From Lysobacterales bacterium (GTDB lineage Bacteria; Pseudomonadota; Gammaproteobacteria; Xanthomonadales; SZUA-36): 64,000 nt of DNA. The stretch's first letter is position 1; each line of letters starts with the position of its first letter. The DNA lies in NCBI GenBank assembly GCA_021648125.1, contig JAKITK010000002.1, forward strand, positions 1-64,000. The letters are read 5' to 3'. The notes under the pieces are model-generated. The model saw only the letters and a list, made by a program, of their open reading frames with translations. It did no database searches and had not been told where the DNA came from. Both the position numbers and the translations under genes were made by a program. This document shows, one piece after another, positions 16,323 through 25,613 of this stretch.

Positions 16323-17258
16323 ATGTTGCGATTTATCTTTCTAAGATTATTACAGGCCATCCCGGTGATTTTGGTGGTGATAACCGTGACTTTTTTTCTG
16401 GTGCGCGCAGCACCCGGGGGCCCCTTTGATAGCGATAAGGCAGTAATGCCTGAGGTAAAGGCGGCACTGGAAGCGCAGTACCGACTTGACCTGCCGATAT
16501 CACAACAATATTTTGCCTATTTAGGCGATCTTGCTAAAGGCGATCTTGGGCCTTCGTTTAAATACCCCGGCCGTGATGTTAACGAATTAATATCAGCCGG
16601 TTTGCCGGTGACAGCCGAGCTCGGTGCTTACGCATTATTGGTGGCATTAATTCTGGGGGGCTTGGCAGGGATAATGGCGGCCTTAAAACCAAATACGGCC
16701 CAAGACTACATTCCTATGTCATTCGCCATGATCGGTATCTGCATGCCTACCTTTTTGCTCGGGCCGCTATTGGTGTTGGTGTTCGGAATTTATCTGGAGT
16801 GGTTACCGGTAGCTGGTTGGGGTGATATTCCGGGGGATAAAATCCTTCCCAGCCTGACCTTGGGAGCAGCCTACGCCGCCTATATTGCCCGCTTGGGAAG
16901 GGCCGGCATGTTGGAGGTAATGTCCCAAGATTATATTCGCACAGCGCGCGCTAAAGGCTTGCCGGAATGGCGCATTGTGGTAAAACATGCCTTGCGCGGC
17001 GGCATGATCCCCGTGGTAGCGTTTTTAGGCCCGGCTTTTGCTGGTTTGTTGGCAGGTTCGTTTGTGGTGGAAACCATTTTTCAAATCCCGGGTCTTGGGC
17101 GCTTTTATGTTCAGGCCGCTTTTAATCGTGATTACACCATGATATTGGGTACCACCGTATTTCTCTCAACGCTGATTATTTTATTCAATCTGCTCGCAGA
17201 TATTCTTGCCGCATGGATGAATCCCAGGCTGCGAGCCCAACTGGGAGAGTCAAAATGA
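16323..17258 (+). CDS. Peptide ABC transporter permease (OppB type)
   Basis: The protein has 311 residues and six predicted membrane segments, beginning MLRFIFLRLLQAIPVILVV. The permease EAA loop is visible as DYIRTARAKGLPEWRIVVKHAL, which docks to the ATPase. The end YTMILGTTVFLSTLIILFNLLADILAAWMNPR is typical of OppB/DppB. The stop codon overlaps the start of the next permease gene by 4 bp (ATGA), indicating translational coupling. Confidence 0.94.
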   Translation: MLRFIFLRLLQAIPVILVVITVTFFLVRAAPGGPFDSDKAVMPEVKAALEAQYRLDLPISQQYFAYLGDLAKGDLGPSFKYPGRDVNELISAGLPVTAELGAYALLVALILGGLAGIMAALKPNTAQDYIPMSFAMIGICMPTFLLGPLLVLVFGIYLEWLPVAGWGDIPGDKILPSLTLGAAYAAYIARLGRAGMLEVMSQDYIRTARAKGLPEWRIVVKHALRGGMIPVVAFLGPAFAGLLAGSFVVETIFQIPGLGRFYVQAAFNRDYTMILGTTVFLSTLIILFNLLADILAAWMNPRLRAQLGESK

Positions 17259-18178
17259 CATCAGTTGAAAATACCAGTGCTGAGAATAATGTGCCGAAAA
17301 ATAAAATCAGTGACATTGCCATGGCTGAACAAGGCACTTCCTTGTGGAAGGATGCTTGGACCCGGCTGAAAAAGAACCGCATGGCGCTGTTCGGCCTGGC
17401 GGTGCTGATGCTGTTTAGTATTATTGCCCTGCTAACCCCCTGGATTGCACCTTATGGTTATGAACAACAAAACCTCGATTTGGGTGCTTCCCCGCCATCG
17501 GCTCAACATTGGCTGGGTACGGATATTTTTGGTCGGGACCTACTGACTCTAATTATGTATGGCGGGCGAATTTCACTGGCGGTGGGTTTTGTAGCAACCG
17601 CCGTAGCCTTGATTATCGGGGTTAGCTATGGTGCTATTGCAGGTTATGTTGGCGGTAGAACTGATGCCTTTATGATGCGCATGGTAGATATACTTTATGC
17701 CCTGCCATTTATGATTTTTATCATCTTGTTAATGGTGGTGTTTGGACGCAATTTGTTGTTGCTGTTTTTGGCCATTGGCATGGTCGAGTGGCTCACCATG
17801 GCGCGTATTATGCGCAGCCAGGTGCAAGCCCTCAGACAACAAGAATTTGTCGAAGCAGCGGTTTCTCTGGGGCTTGGGCCGGTGGCTATTATTCGTAAGC
17901 ACTTGGTGCCTAATGCCTTGGGTCCAATTATTGTTTACACCACGCTGACCATTCCCGGGGTGATGTTGCTGGAGGCTTTTTTAAGCTTTTTAGGCCTGGG
18001 AATACAACCACCACAAACCTCTTGGGGCCTGTTAATTTCCTACGGTGCAGAAACCATGGAAGAGTTTCCCTGGTTGTTGATTTTCCCCGGGTTGGCACTC
18101 GCGCTAACCTTATTTTCCCTGAACTTTTTAGGTGATGGCCTACGCGATGCGCTCGATGTGCGTAGCTCTAAAGATTAG
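17255..18178 (+). CDS. Peptide ABC transporter permease (OppC type)
   Basis: The protein has 307 residues starting at the ATG at 17255, inside the ATGA overlap with the upstream permease. The N-terminus carries the OppC signature SLWKDAWTRLKKNRMALFGLAVLMLF, followed by HWLGTDIFGRDLLTLIMYGGRISLAVGF. The EAA loop is FVEAAVSLGLGPVAIIRKHLVPNAL. The conserved EAFLSFLGLGIQPPQTSWG is also present. It forms the membrane channel together with the OppB-type subunit. The ATPase gene follows after 18 bp. Confidence 0.94.
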   Translation: MTSVENTSAENNVPKNKISDIAMAEQGTSLWKDAWTRLKKNRMALFGLAVLMLFSIIALLTPWIAPYGYEQQNLDLGASPPSAQHWLGTDIFGRDLLTLIMYGGRISLAVGFVATAVALIIGVSYGAIAGYVGGRTDAFMMRMVDILYALPFMIFIILLMVVFGRNLLLLFLAIGMVEWLTMARIMRSQVQALRQQEFVEAAVSLGLGPVAIIRKHLVPNALGPIIVYTTLTIPGVMLLEAFLSFLGLGIQPPQTSWGLLISYGAETMEEFPWLLIFPGLALALTLFSLNFLGDGLRDALDVRSSKD

Positions 18179-18196
18179 GCCGAGGAAAAATTTGCT

Positions 18197-19786
18197 ATGT
18201 CATTATTGAATGTTCAAAATCTAAAAGTCAGTTTCCACACGCGTAACGGCGAGGTTAAAGCAGTAGACGATATCAGTTTTACTGTAGAAACTGGAAAAAT
18301 CACTGCCATCATCGGCGAGTCAGGCTCTGGAAAATCAGTTGCCTGTTACAGCTTGTTAGGCTTGATACCGACACCACCGGGTAAAATCGAAGGGGGTAGC
18401 GCGGTGTTTGAAGGCAATGATTTATTACAGTTGTCGGAAGCGGAATTACGCCATATTCGTGGCCGCGATATCGCCATGATATTTCAGGACCCGATGACCT
18501 GTCTCAACCCTTATATGACCGTTGGCCATCAGCTGATGGAGCCTATTATTTACCATAAAGGAGTGGCTAAAAAAGAGGCTCGACAGCACGCCATTGAACT
18601 GATGGAAGAGGTCGGTATCCGCGACCCAGATTCTACTATCGACAGCTATCCCCACGAGTTCTCTGGCGGCATGCGTCAGCGGGTGATGATCGCAATGGCG
18701 CTTATCAATGAACCTAAATTATTGATAGCCGATGAACCCACTACTGCATTAGATGTAACCATACAGGCACAAATTTTGAAGCTGATGGCTGATCTGCAAA
18801 AAAAGCACAGCATCGGAATAATATTTATTAGCCACGATCTTGCCGTAGTAGCCGATATTGCAGATCAGATTATTGTGATGAAAAAAGGCAAAATCGTTGA
18901 GCACGGTGACCGCCAGAAAATTTTCAAAAATGCACAGCACCCATATACTCGGTCGTTATTGGCAGCTATTCCAGCAGGCACTAAAGTGGTTTCTGGGAGC
19001 CAGTCCGAAGCCCTTATTTCTATCCGAAATCTAAACACTTGGTTTGGTCAAGGCAAGCATAAAGAACCGGTAAAAGCCATTAAAGATGTCACTTTGGATA
19101 TTCGCAGAGGTGAAATTTTGGGCCTGGTGGGCGAGTCTGGCAGTGGTAAATCAACCTTGGGGCGCTCCATTTTAAGGCTGGTTCCTATTACCTCCGGAAG
19201 CATTAGTTTTGATGGTGTTGATCTCACCGAGCTGCAGGGTAAGGACTTGAAAAAAATGCGCAGACGCATGCAAATGATTTTTCAGGACCCGTATGCCTCG
19301 CTGAACCCGCGTATGTCGGTTTATGACACTCTCGCCGAGCCTTTGCTGCTGCACAAAATTGAGACCAAGAAAACCGTCGAGCAAGGGGTTCTAAAATTAA
19401 TGGATGATGTCGGTTTAGCGCGGGCGTTTGTGCGTAAATATCCCCATGAATTTTCAGGTGGTCAGCGCCAGCGTATCGCTATTGGCAGGGCGCTTGCAAC
19501 CCGGCCTGAATTCATTGTGGCCGATGAGCCGGTGTCTGCACTTGATGTAACTATTCAAGCTCAAATACTAGATTTAATGCTGGATTTAGGCAAAGAGTAT
19601 GGCCTGACCATGCTGTTTGTATCCCACGATCTGGCGGTGGTAAAGCACATTGCTGACCGTATTGTGGTGTTGTACAAAGGTGAAATTGTGGAACAGGGCA
19701 GTGGTCGGGATTTGTTCGAGAACCCGCAACAGGAATATACCCGTCAGTTGTTGCAATCGATACCCGGTAGAGCGCTGCTGGGCTAA
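18197..19786 (+). CDS. Fused double ABC ATPase for peptide uptake (OppDF/YejF type)
   Basis: The 529 residues contain two complete ABC cassettes. The first has Walker A GESGSGKS near residue 41, signature FSGGMRQRVMIAMAL and Walker B LLIADEPTTALD. The second, from about residue 275, has GESGSGKS, FSGGQRQRIAIGRAL and FIVADEPVSALD. In many Opp systems these are separate proteins (OppD, OppF); here they are one chain, as in E. coli YejF of the same length. Both catalytic sites look intact. It is the last gene of the operon and converges on ntrY, with 75 bp between the stops. Confidence 0.94.
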   Translation: MSLLNVQNLKVSFHTRNGEVKAVDDISFTVETGKITAIIGESGSGKSVACYSLLGLIPTPPGKIEGGSAVFEGNDLLQLSEAELRHIRGRDIAMIFQDPMTCLNPYMTVGHQLMEPIIYHKGVAKKEARQHAIELMEEVGIRDPDSTIDSYPHEFSGGMRQRVMIAMALINEPKLLIADEPTTALDVTIQAQILKLMADLQKKHSIGIIFISHDLAVVADIADQIIVMKKGKIVEHGDRQKIFKNAQHPYTRSLLAAIPAGTKVVSGSQSEALISIRNLNTWFGQGKHKEPVKAIKDVTLDIRRGEILGLVGESGSGKSTLGRSILRLVPITSGSISFDGVDLTELQGKDLKKMRRRMQMIFQDPYASLNPRMSVYDTLAEPLLLHKIETKKTVEQGVLKLMDDVGLARAFVRKYPHEFSGGQRQRIAIGRALATRPEFIVADEPVSALDVTIQAQILDLMLDLGKEYGLTMLFVSHDLAVVKHIADRIVVLYKGEIVEQGSGRDLFENPQQEYTRQLLQSIPGRALLG

Positions 19787-19861
19787 ATTTTAATCACTGA
19801 GAGTGGGGCCCGGTTTACCGACAAGTGCGGGGAAAATAAATTTGATGATTTCAGGTTTGCA

Positions 19862-22066
19862 TCAGGCTTGTAACGGAAAACAGACTTCAACCACAGCCCC
19901 GCCATGCGCTCGATTACGCAGCTGAATACTACCCTTGTGGGCGCTGACGATTTTATGCGATATAACCAGGCCCAGGCCGCTGCCGCCGGGCTTGATGGTT
20001 GTGCCGGGCTGAAAAAGTCGCTCGCCTATGGCTTTGTCGATTCCGTTACCGTTATCGAGAATTTCAAGGACTATATTTGCCAGAGAGTGTTTGCTGCTGG
20101 GCTGGCTGGTGATATTGCTGCGAATCTCAATTCTGGCATCAGCCTTGCCGTTGACCGCTTCGGTGGCATTACGGATTAAATTATGCAGAAGTTGCCGCAG
20201 TTGGCCGCTGTTTCCGGTCATTGGCTGGGCACCGGCTGCCAGTTGCAGGCTGATGAGATCCGGTCGCTGCGGATCAGCATACATGCCGGCAACTTCCCGA
20301 ATTAATGCGTCGAGATTAAGTTTTGCCAGCCCCTGACTGAGGCCAACATTGGTGGCGGTATCCTGGGCGTAATCGCCAAAATCATCGACCAGATCCTTGA
20401 GCGCATCCACTTGGTTGACGATGGTGTCGGTGGCCCTTTCGAGCATGGCCCGGTCTTTTTCATCCAGCTTGCTCGCCAGTTTATATTGCAGACGCTCGGC
20501 GGACAGGCGTATCGGCGTTAGCGGGTTTTTCACTTCGTGCGCCATTCTTCTGGCGGCTTCTGCCCAGGCGGCTTCACGCTGGGCCTGATCGAGCACGGTA
20601 ACATCATCGAATACCACCACCAGCCCCGCTACCTCGCTATCGTGCTCCGGCAACAAAGAGCCGCGGCACATCAATACCAAAGGGGCGCCATCCCGGGTTA
20701 ATTTAAGCTCTTCACGCCAAGTATTTTCGCTTAATTCGATAGCCTTCTGAATGCGTTCAGCGAGTGGTTTTATCAGCGGGTAGCGGGTTGAAATATCAGC
20801 CAAGGTATTACCCTCAAGCTGTTGTAACGGGATAGCCAGTATGTTGCCGCTGCTTTCATTGCTGGTAATCAGGCGACCGCCACCATCAATGGACATCACC
20901 CCGGCAGAAAGTCGGCTGAGAACGGTGCGCAGGTATTCGCGCTGGCGTTGCAGCAAGTCATGAGACTGTTTGTTTTGCCGACTGGCTTGTTTTAGTTCGG
21001 TGGTCATCAAGTTGAACGAATGAACAAGGAAGCCTAGCTCATCTTGTTGTTTACTCACAATCACGCGTTCAAGGTCGCCCCCGGCGACCGATTCGGTGGC
21101 CGCCGCAAGTTCTGAAATAGGTCGAACCATACGCCTGGCTGCATTCAATGCAGCCAAGATGGTAAGTAGTATGCTGATCATCATTACCAGCGAAAGAATC
21201 AGGGTAAAGCTGCGTTTAAGTGAGTCGCGCAGGTAGTCAACCCGTTGGAAGCGTTCATACTCTGACTGGATATTACCCGCCAGCTCGGTAAAGTTCTGCG
21301 GCAGCGGATAGAGTGCCTGAATCAGATATTTAGTACCTTCTCGCGACTCTGGTAGCTGGCTGAGCACGCGTACCTGTAAATTACCGTCGCTAGCGGGTTC
21401 GGCTGCCGCATAGGTACCGCGTTCGGCGGCCTGCAGCAGAGCAAAGTCATTTGGCCGACTGGGTACCAGTTCGTTGGGGTCGATATTGGCTGTGCGGAAA
21501 ATTCGCCCACGGTAGTCCATCACCGATAACTCTACCGGACCAGCAGCACTCACTCGGCGTAGCAGTTGGGTTGCTAGCTGGCTGCCTGGGGTCATATCTA
21601 TGTCCCTGGCAATTTCATGCACCCGGTTGCGCGCCTGTAAAGTTTGCATATCCAGAAATTTTTGTCCGAGCTCTATTGAATCCGATAAAGCCGATTCTAC
21701 TTTGACATCGAACCAGCCATTGATAGTTTCATTCAAAAACTGAATGGAAAATAAAAACACGATCAGTGCCGGGGGGATAGTCAGCACCAGAAAACTCCGC
21801 ACCATAGTGGCAGTCAGTCGTGCGCCCGGTTTTTCCTGGCGTACCTGGCGGTAGAGCTTAATCAGTCGTGCGCCGATAGATACCAACATGACTACCAGTG
21901 CAGCAATAGTGAGCACCAGCACCCAGACATAGTGTCGGGCGAAGCGGTCAGAGCCTTCTTTAACATCCGCGATCAGGAATAAGGCCCCCAACAGCAGGAT
22001 CAGTCCGGCAGCGATCGGCAGGGTTTTAAACAGCAGGCGTCTTATTTTGTTATCTGAAACGGCCAT
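19862..22066 (-). CDS. ntrY: NtrY-like membrane sensor histidine kinase
   Basis: The protein has 734 residues. Membrane helices lie near the N-terminus (three before residue 110) and at about 285-310, with a periplasmic or extracytoplasmic segment between. A HAMP domain (VRPISELAAATESVAGGDLE) follows, then a PAS domain from about residue 390. The H-box is AHEVKNPLTPIRLSAERL and the ATP-binding part ends in DNGNGIDKAIGERLF and GGSGLGLVISHKIV. This is the NtrY architecture. Its partner ntrX lies on the far side of the peptide transporter operon, more than 5 kb away, instead of adjacent. The N-terminus overlaps the DUF4390 gene by 25 bp. Confidence 0.93.
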   Translation of the reverse strand: MAVSDNKIRRLLFKTLPIAAGLILLLGALFLIADVKEGSDRFARHYVWVLVLTIAALVVMLVSIGARLIKLYRQVRQEKPGARLTATMVRSFLVLTIPPALIVFLFSIQFLNETINGWFDVKVESALSDSIELGQKFLDMQTLQARNRVHEIARDIDMTPGSQLATQLLRRVSAAGPVELSVMDYRGRIFRTANIDPNELVPSRPNDFALLQAAERGTYAAAEPASDGNLQVRVLSQLPESREGTKYLIQALYPLPQNFTELAGNIQSEYERFQRVDYLRDSLKRSFTLILSLVMMISILLTILAALNAARRMVRPISELAAATESVAGGDLERVIVSKQQDELGFLVHSFNLMTTELKQASRQNKQSHDLLQRQREYLRTVLSRLSAGVMSIDGGGRLITSNESSGNILAIPLQQLEGNTLADISTRYPLIKPLAERIQKAIELSENTWREELKLTRDGAPLVLMCRGSLLPEHDSEVAGLVVVFDDVTVLDQAQREAAWAEAARRMAHEVKNPLTPIRLSAERLQYKLASKLDEKDRAMLERATDTIVNQVDALKDLVDDFGDYAQDTATNVGLSQGLAKLNLDALIREVAGMYADPQRPDLISLQLAAGAQPMTGNSGQLRQLLHNLIRNATEAVNGKADARIEIRSNITSQPSSKHSLANIVLEILDNGNGIDKAIGERLFQPGTTIKPGGSGLGLVISHKIVSAHKGSIQLRNRAHGGAVVEVCFPLQA

Positions 22067-22605
22067 TGATACCAGTTAGTCTCCAGTTGCCAGCCTGATG
22101 ATACCAGTGACGGCAAGCGCATAGGGGCCGGTAATTTTCTGCGATCGAGGAAAATTTTAAACTCAATGCGGTAATTTCCGGGCGCAAGTTCAGTCGGCGG
22201 TAATTCAATTGTGATTCGCCGCAGCGCCCCAAGCGCATGTCGTAGGCGCGGCCAGGTAGTGGTTTTTTTGCTGTGTAGGTCTTTTAGTTGATAATGCCGG
22301 GATAAGGGTAGATAGTGAATTTCCCAGCGTTGACCATGATCAACAATGGTCCAGCCGAGGCGGTTATCAGCAGTAACTCTGGCAATGGCTTTAAGTGGAA
22401 TGCTCACGCCCTTGTTCAATGCTTCCTCAACCGCTGGGGAGAATTTCAGTTCCAGTTCAGCATAAACTTTGATGGGTTGGGTGTTTACATCAGCCTCAAC
22501 AGACTTGACCTTAAAAAATGGATCGCTGTGTTCGCCGTGATTACAGGCCCCCAGTAACAAGGTGGCTGCCAGCATCAACAACAGCTTGGTTTTGCAGGTT
22601 TTCAT
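22042..22605 (-). CDS. DUF4390 family lipoprotein
   Basis: The protein has 187 residues, starting at the ATG at 22605. A signal MKTCKTKLLLMLAATLLLGAC carries a lipobox-like LGAC. The mature part (VYAELELKFSPAVEEALNKGVSIPL, RLGWTIVDHGQRWEIHYLPLSRHYQL, LRRITIELPP) matches DUF4390 proteins, which are regularly encoded between rsmB and ntrY. The gene overlaps both neighbours slightly, showing tight coupling. The molecular role is unknown. A periplasmic accessory to NtrY sensing is a reasonable guess from context only. Confidence 0.85.
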   Translation of the reverse strand: MKTCKTKLLLMLAATLLLGACNHGEHSDPFFKVKSVEADVNTQPIKVYAELELKFSPAVEEALNKGVSIPLKAIARVTADNRLGWTIVDHGQRWEIHYLPLSRHYQLKDLHSKKTTTWPRLRHALGALRRITIELPPTELAPGNYRIEFKIFLDRRKLPAPMRLPSLVSSGWQLETNWYQWPFQITK

Positions 22606-23930
22606 TGTTTGTTCTTTTCCAGCAGGCAATAGAAAAAACCATCACCATCGTTTCCATGCTCATCCTCGCCCGGTAAAATTTGACGCCCAGCACCGGCGCT
22701 CAAACCCCAGTCGTTACTGAGCGGGAGGGTGCGGGCATTGTCGACCGTAGCTAGCCAGCGCTCAATCACCGCTTGGTTTTCTGTTGGTAACACAGAACAG
22801 GTGACATACAGCAGTTTGCCGCTGGGTTTTAGTAATTTCCAGCAACTGCTGAGGATTTCAAATTGAATCTGTTGCACTGTGTCGATATCGGCAGGTTGGC
22901 GACGCCAGTTGATATCCGGGTGTCGACGAATAACCCCGAGGGATGAGCAGGGGGCATCGAGCAGGATGCGGTCATAACTTTGCCCGTCCCACCAGTCTGA
23001 GGGTTTAGTTGCGTCACCGGTGAGCACCTTGGCATCTAGACTAAGGCGTTGAAGGTTTTCGCTGACCCGCACCAGCCTTGTGCCGCTGTTGTCGAGCGCG
23101 GTTACTGCTGAAATTTTTGGTTCAAGCTCCAGCAGGTGACAGGTTTTGCTGCCTGGCGCGGCGCAGGCATCAAGCAGTCGCTCCCCGGCTTGCGGGTTAA
23201 GAATTTCTGCCGCTAGCTGAGCCGCCGAATCCTGTACCGATACCGCGCCCTCACTAAAACCGGGCAAACGATTGACCGGACAGGCTTGTTCAAGGCGAAT
23301 CGCGGCTTTTGTCCAGCCACCGGCAGTCGCAGCAATGCCTTCTGCTTGCAATTGCTTTAGGTAATCTTCACGACTGTGCTTACTCAAATTAACTCGCAGC
23401 CACATCGGTGCCTGTTGGCTATTGGCGCTCAAAATAGCCTGCCAGTGCTCTGGCCAGGCTGCTTGTAGACGCTGGATTAACCAGTCCGGGGACGACCAGC
23501 GCGCCGTAGATTGTGCTAATCCTGCTTCCAAGGCTTCGCGCTGGCGTTGAAAGTTTCTTAAGACCCCATTAATCAGTGAAACCGCCCAGGGTTTACCCAG
23601 CCCGCGGGCGACAGCAGCCGTTTCATGCACGGCTGCATGTGCCGGAATTTCTTCGCGCCAGAGCTGAGCCAGACCGAGCTGGATCAATAAGTAGATATCC
23701 CGGTCTTTGTTTTTTAATGGCTTTTTTAATAATTTTCCGCTGAAATATTCTGTGGCCCCTAGCCAGCGCAAGGTGGCATAGGCAAGTCGCTGGGTTAGCG
23801 CCCGGTCGCGGGGCTCTTCCAGTTTTGGCAGGTAGTTGGCGAGCGCAGCATCCAGGGACATGCTCTTTTTGCCTTTTGCCGGAGAAGTGGCTAGCAGCAC
23901 CCGAAGGCATGTTAGTCGGGCGGTTTTCAT
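22602..23930 (-). CDS. rsmB: 16S rRNA m5C967 methyltransferase RsmB
   Basis: The protein has 442 residues. The N-terminal NusB-like RNA-binding domain (about 1-140, AHAAVHETAAVARGLGKPWAVSLINGVLRN) is followed by a SAM-dependent methyltransferase domain with LLDACAAPGSKTCHLLE. The two catalytic cysteines lie in LLDAPCSSLGVIRRHPDI and LYVTCSVLPTEN. It uses SAM to methylate cytosine 967 of 16S rRNA. It overlaps fmt upstream by 4 bp, the normal fmt-rsmB arrangement. Confidence 0.95.
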   Translation of the reverse strand: MKTARLTCLRVLLATSPAKGKKSMSLDAALANYLPKLEEPRDRALTQRLAYATLRWLGATEYFSGKLLKKPLKNKDRDIYLLIQLGLAQLWREEIPAHAAVHETAAVARGLGKPWAVSLINGVLRNFQRQREALEAGLAQSTARWSSPDWLIQRLQAAWPEHWQAILSANSQQAPMWLRVNLSKHSREDYLKQLQAEGIAATAGGWTKAAIRLEQACPVNRLPGFSEGAVSVQDSAAQLAAEILNPQAGERLLDACAAPGSKTCHLLELEPKISAVTALDNSGTRLVRVSENLQRLSLDAKVLTGDATKPSDWWDGQSYDRILLDAPCSSLGVIRRHPDINWRRQPADIDTVQQIQFEILSSCWKLLKPSGKLLYVTCSVLPTENQAVIERWLATVDNARTLPLSNDWGLSAGAGRQILPGEDEHGNDGDGFFYCLLEKNKQ

Positions 23931-24895
23931 AATTTGACCTGTTGTTTAGCGGCGTTTTGCCGGCTGGCATTGTAATAGTCAGCGGCACTTATCTTTTTGC
24001 CCCCAGCTTTTTGTAAGCAGCTTATTTCCAGTTGATCCACAGCACAGGCAACACGGATGCCGGTTTCGCTGACGGCAAGGATAGTGCCGGGTGTTGAATC
24101 GCTAGTGGTGGCTATTACCCGCGCGCTAAAGATCCGGATTCGTTCTGCATCCAACATTGCCCAGGCCACCGGCCAGGGGTCAAAAGCGCGAATGCTTCTC
24201 TCGATAACTTCAGCCGGTTGATTCCAGTCGATGTGGGCATCCGCCTTGCTAAGTTTGTGTGCGTAACTGATGCCTTGCTCAGGCTGTATCTCAGCTTGCG
24301 GTAGTTCTCCGCGATCTGCTGCACTGAGGGTTTCCAGTAGTGCTTGGCTGCCTAGTTGTGCCAGTCGGTCGTGCAGGCTGCCGCCAGTTTCGTTGGTTGA
24401 TATTGCGGTGCTGATGCGATGCAGCACTGGACCGGTGTCGAGGCCGGTATCCATTTGCATAATGCACACCCCAGTGTGTTGATCACCCGCCTGGATCGCG
24501 CGCTGGATGGGTGCGGCACCCCGCCAACGCGGTAGCAAAGAGGCATGTACATTCCAACAGCCCATTTTTGGAACATTCAGGACTTCTTCAGGGAGGATCA
24601 GTCCGTAGGCAACAACAATCAGTAAATCCAGATTCAGCGCTTTTAATTCTGCAATCGCGTTGGTATCTCGCAGGCTTTGCGGTTGATAAACAGGAATCTG
24701 GTGTTGGTTGGCCAGTTGCTTAACCGGGCTCGCGCTCAGCGCCCGCCCACGCCCGGCAGGGCGGTCAGGCTGAGTGTGGGCGGCAACTAGTTGGTAATTG
24801 CTTTGCAGCAGCGCCTGGAGGCTTTGAGCGGCAAAATCCGGGGTGCCGGCAAAGCCGATCCTCAGTGGCGCAGTTTTATTTGAATTAGTTTTCAT
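23927..24895 (-). CDS. fmt: Methionyl-tRNA formyltransferase
   Basis: The protein has 322 residues. It formylates initiator Met-tRNA using 10-formyltetrahydrofolate. The N-terminal catalytic domain starts LRIGFAGTPDFAAQSLQALL and contains VVAYGLILPEEVLNVP, NVHASLLPRWRGAAPIQRAI (folate/formyl site) and MQMDTGLDTGPVL. The C-terminal tRNA-binding barrel begins around residue 205. It sits 3 bp after def, forming the classic def-fmt-rsmB cluster. Confidence 0.96.
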   Translation of the reverse strand: MKTNSNKTAPLRIGFAGTPDFAAQSLQALLQSNYQLVAAHTQPDRPAGRGRALSASPVKQLANQHQIPVYQPQSLRDTNAIAELKALNLDLLIVVAYGLILPEEVLNVPKMGCWNVHASLLPRWRGAAPIQRAIQAGDQHTGVCIMQMDTGLDTGPVLHRISTAISTNETGGSLHDRLAQLGSQALLETLSAADRGELPQAEIQPEQGISYAHKLSKADAHIDWNQPAEVIERSIRAFDPWPVAWAMLDAERIRIFSARVIATTSDSTPGTILAVSETGIRVACAVDQLEISCLQKAGGKKISAADYYNASRQNAAKQQVKL

Positions 24896-24898
24896 CGA

Positions 24899-25423
24899 TT
24901 AAAGTTGTTTCTGGGCTTCCAGTTTATCGGCCTTATGTTGTTTTTCCAGTTTTTTCTTCAAGCGCAGGCGTTTCAGTGGCGACAGGTAATCAACAAACAG
25001 TTTGCCCTTGAGGTGATCCATTTCATGTTGGATACAAATTGCGAGCAGTCCGTGTGCTTCAAGTTCAAAAGATTCACCCTTTTCGTTGGTGGCTTTTACC
25101 CGGATTTCTTCGGCTCGTTGAACTTCGGCGGTAAATCCGGGCACAGATAAGCAACCTTCTGCATAAATTTGAATGCCATCTTTGACTAAAATTTCCGGAT
25201 TTATAAAAACCATCGGTTGGTCGCCTTCATCACTGACATCGAGCACCAAAAGTTGTTTGTGAATGTTGACTTGAGTAGCTGCAAGGCCGATACCAGGCGC
25301 GTCGTACATGGTTTCCAGCATGTTGGCGGCGAGTTGGCGAATGTCCTCATTTACCGTCTCAATCGCTTTAGCAACGGTGCGTAAACGCTGATCTGGGAAC
25401 TCGATAATGTTAAGTATTGCCAT
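24899..25423 (-). CDS. def: Peptide deformylase
   Basis: The protein has 174 residues starting at the ATG at 25423 ([19 protein letters not shown]); the frame is open 31 codons further upstream but those lie outside the family. All three motifs are present: [17 protein letters not shown] and QHEMDHLKG, giving Cys and two His metal ligands plus the catalytic Glu. It removes formyl from nascent proteins. The tail is Lys-rich. It is divergent from the lysM gene across about 190 bp, which must hold both promoters. Confidence 0.95.
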   Translation of the reverse strand: MAILNIIEFPDQRLRTVAKAIETVNEDIRQLAANMLETMYDAPGIGLAATQVNIHKQLLVLDVSDEGDQPMVFINPEILVKDGIQIYAEGCLSVPGFTAEVQRAEEIRVKATNEKGESFELEAHGLLAICIQHEMDHLKGKLFVDYLSPLKRLRLKKKLEKQHKADKLEAQKQL

Positions 25424-25613
25424 AGATTTCCAATATAATAGGTGAAGTTTTTCAGCTAACGAATTATGATGATAAGTGAGGATTATGGCTAGATGCCATG
25501 AAATAACAAGAAGCAAGCCTGATTTTATGCAGTATTTGCTCCATATTTCCTCATTTAAACGAGCGATTTATAGGTAATTTTATCTTAACCCAACCGATCC
25601 GGGGGATTGTAAA

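Noticed and set aside
14453-19862. Peptide transporter operon as a recent mobile island
   Set aside because: No repeats, integrase or composition shift are visible at its ends; only the split of ntrY/ntrX is kept as a finding.
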